Positions 16,896 to 24,609 of a stretch of 47,315 nucleotides of DNA are shown piece after piece. Source of the stretch: Syntrophorhabdaceae bacterium (lineage in GTDB: Bacteria > Desulfobacterota > Syntrophorhabdia > Syntrophorhabdales > Syntrophorhabdaceae); NCBI GenBank assembly GCA_017992765.1, contig JAGOOA010000019.1, positions 1-47,315 on the forward strand, in the 5' to 3' direction. Every line of letters starts with the position of its first letter. Within the stretch, counting starts at the first letter, position 1. The translations under genes and the position numbers were made by a program. Under the pieces are notes generated by a model. That model did not search any database, was not told the DNA's origin, and saw nothing but the letters and a program-made list of their open reading frames with translations.

Positions 16896-17297
16896 TTACA
16901 TCAGATCGTATTCATCAACCTTCCATCGTTCTATCTTCTTGAAAGCGCTTTCAGCCGCCTCCAGAAGAATCTTTGTATTGGCAGGTTTTATGAAATAATC
17001 ATCAAAGCCGGCGGTCCGGCATTCCAAAAGACCAAAGACGTTCACATAGCCGGTGAGGGCATGGATTATGGCGATCTGGTTATCTTTCCGTATCTGCCTG
17101 CAAAGATCGATCCCGCTCATCCCCGGGAGCTTAAGGTCCAGGAACATTACCATGATGCTCTCGTTGCTCAGTATCTCTAATGCCTTTTCTGCGCTCCCGG
17201 CAGTCACGATCTGATAGCCGTGCATGGTAAATATCTCTTTCAACACATCGAGAATAGCAACCTCGTCATCGACTATCAGGATCTTTTTTTCGTTCAT
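16896..17297 (-). CDS. Single-domain response regulator
   Basis: This 133-residue CheY-like receiver has no output domain. The acidic pocket D10-D11, phospho-acceptor D54 (FLDLKLPG), T82 and K104 (FIKPA) are all present, so it should accept a phosphoryl group from a histidine kinase. The start at 17297 (MNEKKILIVDD) is supported by AAAGGAGA 8 to 15 bases upstream. It lies 25 bases downstream of the PAS kinase-like gene and is probably cotranscribed with it. Confidence 0.9.
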   Translation of the reverse strand: MNEKKILIVDDEVAILDVLKEIFTMHGYQIVTAGSAEKALEILSNESIMVMFLDLKLPGMSGIDLCRQIRKDNQIAIIHALTGYVNVFGLLECRTAGFDDYFIKPANTKILLEAAESAFKKIERWKVDEYDLM

Positions 17298-17322
17298 AAC
17301 GGCATCTCCTTTCATGCTCGTA

Positions 17323-18486
17323 TTATTGAGCGCTGCCTTCAGGCGTTTGGTCTATATTCGCGATCTTCATGGTTCCCGCATAAGCACGGTTCGAATATTT
17401 TCTTAATCCCATCAGTTTTTTTGTTATTGTGCCTATCCTGCGTATCTGATCGCTTATTATCTCGAGCGCTTTATGTGCCCGCTCATCCTTGCTCTCCATG
17501 GACAAAAGATCGATGCGGCCGCTGATCACCTGAAGCGGCTGATTCAGTTCGTGGCAGATCGCCCCGGCCATCTCAAGCGCAGCAGAAAGTTTTTCGCTAT
17601 GTTTCTCTTCTTCCTCTGCCCGCTTGCGGCTGGTGATATCGGTATGGGTTCCGATCATACGGCTCGGCCTTCCGTCTTGATCCCATTTGATGACCTTGCC
17701 GCGGTCCAGGATCCACTTGTATGAACCATCTTTGCAGAGCACGCGGTGCTCGCTCTGATAGTGCGCGGTCTCGTGTCTGAAATGACGCTCAAGGTCAGCA
17801 TGGACGCAGGCCTTATCGTCGGGGTACACACGTCGCTCCCACTCGTCCAGGGTATCGCCGATCTCGTGGTCGGCATAGCCGAGCATGGCCTTCCACCGGG
17901 CAGAGAAAAAGACATGGTTGCTTGCGGCATCCCAGTCCCAAACGCCGTCTCCCGCCCCCTCAAGGGCGAACTGCCATCGCGCCTCGCTCTCCCGCAGCGC
18001 TTCCTCTGTCTGTTTGCGCTCGGTGATGTCCAGGTACGTCCCTATTATCGTGGGTTTTCCCCGGTATATGGTCCGGGAGCTGTATACCTCGGCGTTCTTA
18101 ACCTCTTTGTTCTTTGTGACCACCCTGAATTCGTAGTGGAGCGATCCCAGTTCCCCTTCTATCCTTTTGCGCATGTTCTCTTCCACTACAGACCAGTCTT
18201 CGGGGAAGACGACGTCTTTTACAAATATTTTGTCTGTTATTTGATCGATCTCATATCCGAGTATTTGGGCAAGTTTTAGATTGACATATTTAAATATGCC
18301 GTCCTGAATAAGGTATATGCCGGCAATGGATTTCTCGGCGAGGTCCTTGAATTTTTGCTCTGACTCCCGCAGGGCCTCCTCCGCCCGTCTGCGCTCTATT
18401 TCCGACAGCTCCAGATCCTTGATCCTCTGCTTCAGAACAGATATCTCTTCGAGCAATTTCCGATCCGCCATGGATGAATGCTTCAT
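17323..18486 (-). CDS. PAS-PAS sensor protein with a histidine-kinase phosphoacceptor domain but no ATPase domain
   Basis: This 387-residue cytosolic protein starts with a short coiled coil, followed by PAS/PAC domain 1 (about 41-157), PAS/PAC domain 2 (about 167-287) and a HisKA-like helix pair with the H-box ICHELNQPLQ (histidine about residue 312). It ends about 75 residues later (MKIANIDQTPEGSAQ) with no N, G1 or G2 boxes of the HATPase_c domain. It therefore cannot autophosphorylate alone and may be phosphorylated by another kinase or act as a phosphotransfer scaffold for the adjacent receiver. A TTG at 18585 is an alternative start; the ATG at 18486 has a GGGAAGA upstream. Confidence 0.75.
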   Translation of the reverse strand: MKHSSMADRKLLEEISVLKQRIKDLELSEIERRRAEEALRESEQKFKDLAEKSIAGIYLIQDGIFKYVNLKLAQILGYEIDQITDKIFVKDVVFPEDWSVVEENMRKRIEGELGSLHYEFRVVTKNKEVKNAEVYSSRTIYRGKPTIIGTYLDITERKQTEEALRESEARWQFALEGAGDGVWDWDAASNHVFFSARWKAMLGYADHEIGDTLDEWERRVYPDDKACVHADLERHFRHETAHYQSEHRVLCKDGSYKWILDRGKVIKWDQDGRPSRMIGTHTDITSRKRAEEEEKHSEKLSAALEMAGAICHELNQPLQVISGRIDLLSMESKDERAHKALEIISDQIRRIGTITKKLMGLRKYSNRAYAGTMKIANIDQTPEGSAQ

Positions 18487-18591
18487 TCGATCTTCCCGTT
18501 GTGATGAATAGCGTGTAAGATTTTCAAGTACCAGGGCCCGCGCTCCATTGTCATTATCGGCACAGTTCTTTATAAGGTTTAGCAAAATATC

Positions 18592-18807
18592 TCATATCAT
18601 TCCGGCGCCATGCCGGAATTGATGCGCCTTCTTCCCGATAAACCGGTTTACCGTACTGCCAACGGCGTCAAATCGCTAAAAGGTCACTACCATCAGGGCT
18701 GGAATTTCCAGGTGGTCAAGACCGGCGACACGCTCAGCCTCGGCAAAAAGGAGGTGGTCTTTATCGGGGCCCCTATGCCGCACCGGCCGGACAGCTCGTT
18801 TTTTACT
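18592..18807 (+). pseudogene. Decayed fragment of a flavodiiron protein (FprA/rubredoxin:oxygen oxidoreductase)
   Basis: The plus strand reads YHSGAMPELMRLLPDKPVY and then LKGHYHQGWNFQVVKTGD and LSLGKKEVVFI, matching the metallo-beta-lactamase core of flavodiiron proteins. Upstream in the same frame is a stop codon, and the expected second-strand metal motif and HWPDS segment are altered (HRPDS). The fragment runs directly into the greA 3' end. Flavodiiron proteins reduce O2 or NO; this copy is dead. Confidence 0.72.
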
Positions 18808-19272
18808 TTAAATTATTTTTACGACTTCGTAGGTGCGCTGGCCGCCGGGGGCGTTGAAGTTCACCTCGTCGCCCACCGATCTTCCCATGAGCGCCCTTCC
18901 GAGCGGCGAGGCGATCGATATGGTTCCCCTGTTTATATCCGATTCGTAGGGTCCAACAAGCCTGTATTCCGCCTCTTCATCGGTATCGAGGTTGACGAGC
19001 GTCACGGTACAGCCGAATTCAACGTTTTCGAAATCGCCGTTTCTTTTATCGATGATCTCAGAATTCTTGATCATCTCTTCGATCTCGGCGACCTTTTTCT
19101 GCAGGAACTGGAATTCCTCTTTTGCCGCATCATACTCTGCATTTTCCGAGAGGTCTCCGTGTCCGCGGGCTTCTTCAATGGCCTTCAGGATCTTCGGCCG
19201 TTTTACGTTGAGCAGGTTCTCATGCTCTTTTTTCAGGTTAGCGTACCCTTCTCTTGTTATAGGAACTTTCAT
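18808..19272 (-). CDS. greA: Transcription elongation factor GreA
   Basis: This 154-residue protein has the N-terminal coiled coil (residues about 5-75) with the acidic tip GDLSENAEYDAAKE, and the C-terminal FKBP-like domain SPLGRALMGRSVGDEVNFNAPGGQ. GreA enters the RNA polymerase secondary channel and stimulates transcript cleavage in backtracked complexes. Length is normal. A GCGGAG weak Shine-Dalgarno precedes the ATG. Confidence 0.96.
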   Translation of the reverse strand: MKVPITREGYANLKKEHENLLNVKRPKILKAIEEARGHGDLSENAEYDAAKEEFQFLQKKVAEIEEMIKNSEIIDKRNGDFENVEFGCTVTLVNLDTDEEAEYRLVGPYESDINRGTISIASPLGRALMGRSVGDEVNFNAPGGQRTYEVVKII

Positions 19273-19345
19273 ACATACTCCGCAAAAAATTTGATGAGCT
19301 AAAAGACTACATCGTTCAGTTCACTTTATCAATATTTTTTCTTCT

Positions 19346-20581
19346 CTATCCGATAACGTCCATGAAGGCGTTGTAGAGGAGAACAAGGTTGAGAGCGGTG
19401 AGGATTACCGCCCCGGCATAGGCGACAACGTTCATCCACAGGGAATTTCTGTGATCTCCCATCAGCTCCCTGTCATTGACGAGCTTTATCATAAATATAA
19501 TGATCGCGGGGAGCAGGAGGCTGTTGATGATCTGGCTGAACCACATGACCTTTATGAGGGGCAGGTTTGGGATCAACACAACAGAAGCGCCGAGGACAAG
19601 TATCATCGTGAAGATCAGCTTAAACTGCGGCGCCTCTTTGAAGCCTTTTCCGATCCCCATCTCCCACCCCATCGCCTCACAGATATAATATGTGGTGGCG
19701 AGCGGAAGGATGCATCCTGAGAAGAGCGACGCGTTCGCAAGCCCTATGGCAAAGAGGATATACGCGTTCCTGCCGGCGAGAGGCTTCAGCGACAGGGCGG
19801 CGTCCTCTGCGGACTCTATGCCGATGCCGGCGGGATAGAGCGTTGCACCGCAGGCTACGATGATGAAAAATGCAACGATGCCCATCATAATGGCCCCGAA
19901 TATCACATCCACCCTGGATGCCCAGAGATCTTTCTCTCCCAGGCCCTTCTCCACTACTCCTGACTGGAGGTAGAATTGCTGCCATGGCGTTATCGACGTG
20001 CCAATGATGCTGACCACTATGATGAGGTAATCCTTGTTCCATTGTATCTGGGGCGTTACCGTCTTTTGCATTACCTCGCCCCAGTCGGGCTTGGCAAGGA
20101 ACGCGGAAATGATATAGGTAAAATATATGAAACAGATCCCCAGGAAGATCTTCTCAAAGATGCTGTAGTTCCACTTTGTAACGAGGAACCATACAAAGAA
20201 CGCCCCTACCGGGACCGAGATATATTTGCTCACTCCGAAAAGTTCCATGCTTGCCGCCCAGCCCGAGAATTCTGCCGCCGTATTCCCGAGGTTTGTAACG
20301 AAAAGGGATACCATGACCCAGAACGCTATCCTGATGCCATACCGTTCCCGTATAAGGTCCGCAAGCCCCTTCCCGGTCACGATCCCCGTCCTCGCCGAGA
20401 TCTCGTGGAGGACCGCGAGAAGAAAGACCGTCGGGATAAGCGTCCACAACAGGTTGTACCCGTAGCTCGCCCCCGCGATGGAATAGATCGCTATCCCGCC
20501 GGCATCATTATCGATATTTGACGTTATGATCGCCGGCCCCACAAGGGAAAGCAGTATGATTGTCTTCTTTAAAAAGGACAT
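19346..20581 (-). CDS. Nramp-related divalent metal transporter
   Basis: This 411-residue protein has about 11 hydrophobic segments and the Nramp fold signature. In TM1 the canonical DPGN is D24-N-D-A-G-G, and in TM6 the canonical MPH is T198-P-W. These motifs coordinate Mn/Fe in true Nramps, and the lost methionine removes the soft ligand. That suggests a different ion, as in Nramp-related magnesium transporters. A GTG at 20587 is an equally possible start. It is divergent from the dcw cluster. Confidence 0.8.
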   Translation of the reverse strand: MSFLKKTIILLSLVGPAIITSNIDNDAGGIAIYSIAGASYGYNLLWTLIPTVFLLAVLHEISARTGIVTGKGLADLIRERYGIRIAFWVMVSLFVTNLGNTAAEFSGWAASMELFGVSKYISVPVGAFFVWFLVTKWNYSIFEKIFLGICFIYFTYIISAFLAKPDWGEVMQKTVTPQIQWNKDYLIIVVSIIGTSITPWQQFYLQSGVVEKGLGEKDLWASRVDVIFGAIMMGIVAFFIIVACGATLYPAGIGIESAEDAALSLKPLAGRNAYILFAIGLANASLFSGCILPLATTYYICEAMGWEMGIGKGFKEAPQFKLIFTMILVLGASVVLIPNLPLIKVMWFSQIINSLLLPAIIIFMIKLVNDRELMGDHRNSLWMNVVAYAGAVILTALNLVLLYNAFMDVIG

Positions 20582-20636
20582 TTCCACTTATATCACAGCA
20601 TATTGTCCTCTTTCAACGTAAAAGGGCAAAAAACCC

Positions 20637-20665
20637 TTGACAAACTACGATGTTACAAGTATAAC
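20637..20665 (+). promoter_or_regulatory. Main promoter of the dcw cluster
   Basis: TTGACA (20637-20642), a 17-base spacer and TATAAC (20660-20665) form a near-consensus sigma70 promoter upstream of mraZ. Transcription should start near 20672, inside the first MraZ-box-like repeat. Confidence 0.85.
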
Positions 20666-20670
20666 TGTCT

Positions 20671-20698
20671 AAAGTGGTAAATAGTGTTAAAAGGTGGG
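20671..20698 (+). promoter_or_regulatory. MraZ-box-like triple repeat
   Basis: AAAGTGG (20671), ATAGTGT (20681) and AAGGTGGG (20691) occur with an exact 10-base period just downstream of the promoter. In other bacteria MraZ binds short GTGG-containing repeats of about 10-base spacing and represses its own operon. The third repeat doubles as the Shine-Dalgarno of mraZ. Confidence 0.65.
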
Positions 20699-20701
20699 AT
20701 A

Positions 20702-21142
20702 TTGTTCGCGGGTAGATTTGAATACGCCATCGACGACAAAAGCAGGGTAAGCATCCCCGCAAAGTTCAGGGAGACGCTCTCCACGCATCATGATATGAGG
20801 CTCATCTTCACCAATCTCGATGGCTGCATTGTCGGTTATCCCTTTCAGGAGTGGCTGAACATCCAGGAGAAGATATCGAGCAGAAGCTCGATGAAAAAAG
20901 AAGAGAGGCTGTTCCTGAGGTATTTTTTTTCCGGCGCTTCCGAATGCACGATCGATAGGCTTGGGCGGGTCCTTTTGCCGCAGGCTTTAAAGACCGATGC
21001 GCATATTATCAAGAATGTGGTGATCATAGGGATGGGCAAGAAGATAGAGATATGGGCAAAGGAGAAATGGGAAGAACTGGTGAAACAGGCAACGTCTGAT
21101 CCCGACCAGATCGCAAGCATCGTGTCGGAACTGGGCCTTTGA
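20702..21142 (+). CDS. mraZ: Transcriptional regulator MraZ
   Basis: This 146-residue protein has two SpoVT/AbrB-like swapped-hairpin repeats: FAGRFEYAIDDKSRVSIPAKFRE at the N-terminus and ECTIDRLGRVLLPQ in the second half. It is the first gene of the dcw cluster and most likely a DNA-binding autoregulator. The start is taken as TTG at 20702 because AAAGGTGGG lies before it and the family starts here; a GTG at 20684 is an alternative giving 152 residues. Its stop codon overlaps the rsmH start. Confidence 0.93.
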   Translation: MFAGRFEYAIDDKSRVSIPAKFRETLSTHHDMRLIFTNLDGCIVGYPFQEWLNIQEKISSRSSMKKEERLFLRYFFSGASECTIDRLGRVLLPQALKTDAHIIKNVVIIGMGKKIEIWAKEKWEELVKQATSDPDQIASIVSELGL

Positions 21143-22008
21143 TCGGTGTCACACATATACCTGTTCTTTGCGAAGAAGCAATACAAAACCTGGTAAGCGC
21201 TGAATATAGCCTGTTTGTCGATGCAACAGTTGGTGGAGGGGGACACGCATACCACATACTGGAAAGATACAAAGACATACGGTTGATCGGCCTCGATGTG
21301 GACGAAGGGGCCCTAAGCATAGCTCAGGAGGTGCTGAAAGGTTACGGTGAGAGGGTAAGGCTGGTAAGGGGAAACTTTAAAGACCTGAAGGAGATTCTTA
21401 ACGGGATGGGTGTATTTTCCTTCGACGGAATCCTTTTTGACCTTGGTCTTTCAATGTATCAGTTGATGGGCAGGAGGGGCTTTAGCTTCAACGACGATTG
21501 TCTTCCCGACATGCGAATGGATAACAGGGCGGCGTTGACCGCCTATGACGTAGTGAACACATACCGGTATGACGCGCTGAAAAAGATCATCGGCGAATAC
21601 GGGGAGGAAGAAAAAGCCCATAAGATCGCGAAGGCGATCGTCGACGCGAGAAAGAAGGGGCCGATAGAAACATCAAGAGAGCTGGCAGGCATTGTCCTCA
21701 GGGCGAAGAGGAGAAGGGGGAAGATCCACCCGGCAACGAAGACATTCCAGGCAATTCGCATAGAAGTTAACGGGGAAACAAAAAACCTGCGGGCAGGGGT
21801 GAACGATGCCATCGGCATGCTCAACAGGCAAGGAAGGATAGGCGTCATATCGTTCCATTCATTGGAGGATAGAACGATAAAGGAGATATTCAAAACATCT
21901 GCGATGGTGAATGCGATGACGAAAAAGCCGATACGGCCCGAAAGAGGCGAGATAAGAAGCAATCCGAGCTCAAGGAGCGCGAAACTCAGGGTAGCAGAAA
22001 AAAAATAA
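21139..22008 (+). CDS. rsmH: 16S rRNA (cytosine-1402 N4)-methyltransferase
   Basis: This 289-residue enzyme has the SAM loop DATVGGGGHAYHIL, the DGILFDLGLS segment, RGFSFNDD and the C-terminal VISFHSLEDRTIK, all hallmarks of RsmH (MraW). It methylates N4 of C1402 in the ribosomal P site. The start is TTG and overlaps the mraZ stop by 4 bases; no in-frame ATG is available upstream of the conserved HIPVL motif. Confidence 0.95.
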   Translation: MIGVTHIPVLCEEAIQNLVSAEYSLFVDATVGGGGHAYHILERYKDIRLIGLDVDEGALSIAQEVLKGYGERVRLVRGNFKDLKEILNGMGVFSFDGILFDLGLSMYQLMGRRGFSFNDDCLPDMRMDNRAALTAYDVVNTYRYDALKKIIGEYGEEEKAHKIAKAIVDARKKGPIETSRELAGIVLRAKRRRGKIHPATKTFQAIRIEVNGETKNLRAGVNDAIGMLNRQGRIGVISFHSLEDRTIKEIFKTSAMVNAMTKKPIRPERGEIRSNPSSRSAKLRVAEKK

Positions 22009-22019
22009 GCGGGGGGTTT

Positions 22020-22322
22020 ATGGAAAGGGTTTATGTATCCACGAAAAGAGATATGGCACACAAAAATCCTCAGTCTACGTTTCTGATCGTCGCCTGCCTT
22101 ATTGTATTCGCCCTTGTCTCTTTTTTTATGATGTCCGCCCACAGCCGGCTCCGGGAAGAGCTGATCGCCATGCTCAGGCAAGAGAGGGAGGTCATCGACA
22201 TGAACACCAAGCTCAAAACAGAACTCGCAGGCATTACGCAGGCGAGGATGCTTCAATTAAAGGCAAAAGAGAGGCTTGGACTGAAAAAACCAAAAGATGA
22301 AGAGGTTCTGGTATTGAGATGA
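22020..22322 (+). CDS. ftsL: FtsL-type cell division protein
   Basis: This 100-residue bitopic protein has a short basic N-terminus, one transmembrane helix (about 20-39), then a charged coiled coil (43-85) ending in LGLKKPKDEEVLVL. Size, topology and position between rsmH and the ftsI slot identify it as FtsL, which links FtsQ/FtsB to the FtsWI synthase in model bacteria. Sequence conservation of FtsL is always weak. It starts 11 bases after rsmH with a G-rich Shine-Dalgarno, and its stop overlaps the next gene by 4 bases. Confidence 0.8.
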   Translation: MERVYVSTKRDMAHKNPQSTFLIVACLIVFALVSFFMMSAHSRLREELIAMLRQEREVIDMNTKLKTELAGITQARMLQLKAKERLGLKKPKDEEVLVLR

Positions 22323-23161
22323 ACAAAAGGGCTAACAAAAAGGCCTTTTTCATTTGTGTATTGATTGGATTGATGTACGTTTCCGTAGCGATGAAGCTCC
22401 CTGACAGGCTCGCCATTGGAAGGACTTCGGAACCGCAGGATGCATCGCCGACCGGCCTGAGCGTTTCCATACCAAAACCGGCTCCGGTAAACGCTCCGGC
22501 GCCGGCGAACCTGCAGAAGGCCGAGCCGGTTATCGAGCCTTCCTATTTTGTTGCGATCCCCATCGTCTGTTTCGCGATCAGGGAAGGGCTCATTGAAAAG
22601 GAGGGGCTTATCTTCATAAAGAAAGAGGGCCAGGGCAGCGCCTATTGCAAAAAGCCCCTGGACATACTGAAGGAAAAGGACGAAGAGGGGTTAAAGAGCA
22701 TAGCCAGGATCGTCGGGAAGAAGCAGCTTGTCTCCTTTTTCAAAAAAGAGGGCGTCACGCTCCGCGAAGAACTGCCCCCCCAGGAAGTGGTCCTCGGAAA
22801 GGGGTACGCGATAGAGAAAAACATCATCCTCTCTATGTACAGGAGGAACGTTCCCGAAGATTACAGCGCCCTCTTCCCTTATAGGGTGCACGCAATGGAG
22901 ATCAGGAGGGTAAATGACCGCTTTGAGTTCGGGCACGTCCCTGATGCCCTGAGGGCGCGGTCAGACAGTGAGAAAAATGAATGGGTCATGCCCAGCCTCG
23001 TCAATCTTCCCATCAAGGCAGCCCTTGAAAAGCTGGCGCCGCACACTTCAAGGATAAAGATACACGGGAGCGGCCTTGTTGCGGAACAGCAGCCAAAGGC
23101 CCTTGAAAAGATGAAAGGCGAGATGGAGTGCGTCATCCACGGGAGGTCGTACAAGCAATGA
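22319..23161 (+). CDS. Unrecognised PASTA-domain membrane protein in the ftsI position
   Basis: This 280-residue protein has a basic N-terminus, one transmembrane helix (about 9-26), a proline/alanine-rich linker (44-73), a charged region of unknown fold (about 75-215) and a C-terminal PASTA-like domain (about 223-276: VMPSLVNLPIKAALEKL, then HGSGLVAEQQPKALEKM). The order mimics a transpeptidase FtsI with PASTA, but the dimerisation and transpeptidase domains are absent. There is no SxxK/SxN/KTG set; one SRIK inside the PASTA segment is coincidental. It overlaps ftsL by 4 bases (ATGA) and murE by 4 bases, so it is a regular operon member. It probably sits at the septum with its domain in the periplasm; that is inferred. 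Confidence 0.8.
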   Translation: MNKRANKKAFFICVLIGLMYVSVAMKLPDRLAIGRTSEPQDASPTGLSVSIPKPAPVNAPAPANLQKAEPVIEPSYFVAIPIVCFAIREGLIEKEGLIFIKKEGQGSAYCKKPLDILKEKDEEGLKSIARIVGKKQLVSFFKKEGVTLREELPPQEVVLGKGYAIEKNIILSMYRRNVPEDYSALFPYRVHAMEIRRVNDRFEFGHVPDALRARSDSEKNEWVMPSLVNLPIKAALEKLAPHTSRIKIHGSGLVAEQQPKALEKMKGEMECVIHGRSYKQ

Positions 23162-24609
23162 GACTCAACGACCTGATAAAAAATATGCCCTTCGTCAATA
23201 TAAAGGGCTCCAGAGACCTTGAGATCACGGGGATCACAAAAGATTCACGGGCAGTCGGGGAAGGATATATGTTCTTTGCTACCGGCAAAAGCGGAACGTA
23301 TATAGATGATGCATTGAAGAGAGGGGCGAAGGCCATCGTAACCGACAAAGAACCTGACAGCCCTTTTGAATGCGTGATCACCGTTCAAGACGTCGCGGCA
23401 TCCCTCGGTGAGGCCGCATCAACGTTCCACGGCTTCCCTTCAAAGCAGATGCACGTTGCGGGCATTACCGGGACAAACGGAAAGACAACAACAACGTATC
23501 TCGTTGAGTCTGTTCTGATGAATGCCGGCAAAAAGGCCGGCGTCATAGGGACTATCTCATACAGATATGACGGCAAAGCGCTGAAGGCAGACAACACCAC
23601 CCCCGGGGCCGCCGAAACCCACAGCCTCCTGAAGGATATGCAGCTCGCCGGCGTGGCCTTCGTGGTGATGGAAGTCTCATCCCACGCTCTTGACCAGAAG
23701 CGCGTCGAGGGCGTCGATTTCGATATCGGCATCTTTACCAACCTCACCCATGACCACCTTGACTACCATGGCGACATCGAAAGCTATAAAGGGGCAAAAA
23801 GGCTCCTCTTCGAATATTACCTGAAAAAAAGCACAAAGGAGCAGAAATTCGCGATCCTGAATATTGACGACCCGAGCACGAGAGATTTCGTCGTTGCCGC
23901 GCCGACGCGGACGCTGTCATACAGCACGAAGGGATATGCCGACGCGTACCTTCTCGGCTACAGCGAAAATATCAATGGGCTGGAGCTTGACGTCTCCCTC
24001 CTGGGCAAAAAGATTTCGCTCGCCTCGCCGATGATAGGCGTTTTCAACGCGTCCAACATCCTTGCCGCCTGCCTGTACGGCCACATAACCGGCATCCCGT
24101 ACGACAACATTGGAAAAGGAATAAAGTGCCTGGAGGGTGTCCCGGGGAGGCTGGAAAGGATAGTGAACAAAAAAGGTCTTGCCGTGTTTGTCGACTACGC
24201 CCATACGCCTGACGCACTCGGCAACGTCCTCGCCCTCCTGAACCGCCTTAAAAAGGGAAGGCTTATCCTTGTGTTCGGCTGCGGCGGCGATAGGGATAAG
24301 GGCAAGAGGCCCATAATGGGCAGGATCGCCGCCCACCTTGCGGACCTTACGATCATCACCTCCGACAATCCAAGGACCGAGGATCCGGGGAATATCATCG
24401 CTGACATCATTTACGGCTTCGGCAACGCTCCCTTCAAGGTCATCGAGGACAGGAAAGAGGCCATCAATGAGGCAATAAAGGCGGCGCAGTACGGCGACGT
24501 CGTTCTCGTTGCAGGAAAAGGCCACGAGGACTATCAGCTCGTGGGCGATAAAGTATTGCACTTCAGCGACAGGGAAGTGATCGAGGAGGTCCTCAATGTG
24601 GCTCCTTGA
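23158..24609 (+). CDS. murE: UDP-MurNAc-L-Ala-D-Glu:meso-diaminopimelate ligase
   Basis: This 483-residue Mur ligase adds the third residue of the peptidoglycan stem. It shows the ATP loop GTNGKTTT (105-112), the central NLTHDHLDYHG and DYAHTPDALGN, and D403-N-P-R406, the motif that selects meso-diaminopimelate. So the wall is of the DAP type. The ATG at 23158 is chosen because GGGAGG precedes it and the family N-terminus begins here; a longer frame from 23128 is unlikely. It overlaps murF by 14 bases. Confidence 0.96.
   Translation: MRLNDLIKNMPFVNIKGSRDLEITGITKDSRAVGEGYMFFATGKSGTYIDDALKRGAKAIVTDKEPDSPFECVITVQDVAASLGEAASTFHGFPSKQMHVAGITGTNGKTTTTYLVESVLMNAGKKAGVIGTISYRYDGKALKADNTTPGAAETHSLLKDMQLAGVAFVVMEVSSHALDQKRVEGVDFDIGIFTNLTHDHLDYHGDIESYKGAKRLLFEYYLKKSTKEQKFAILNIDDPSTRDFVVAAPTRTLSYSTKGYADAYLLGYSENINGLELDVSLLGKKISLASPMIGVFNASNILAACLYGHITGIPYDNIGKGIKCLEGVPGRLERIVNKKGLAVFVDYAHTPDALGNVLALLNRLKKGRLILVFGCGGDRDKGKRPIMGRIAAHLADLTIITSDNPRTEDPGNIIADIIYGFGNAPFKVIEDRKEAINEAIKAAQYGDVVLVAGKGHEDYQLVGDKVLHFSDREVIEEVLNVAP

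Noticed and set aside
22319-23161. Normal ftsI gene interrupted by a frameshift
   Set aside because: All frames in and around the gene were considered; no transpeptidase motifs appear in any frame, and both ends make tight overlaps with ftsL and murE.
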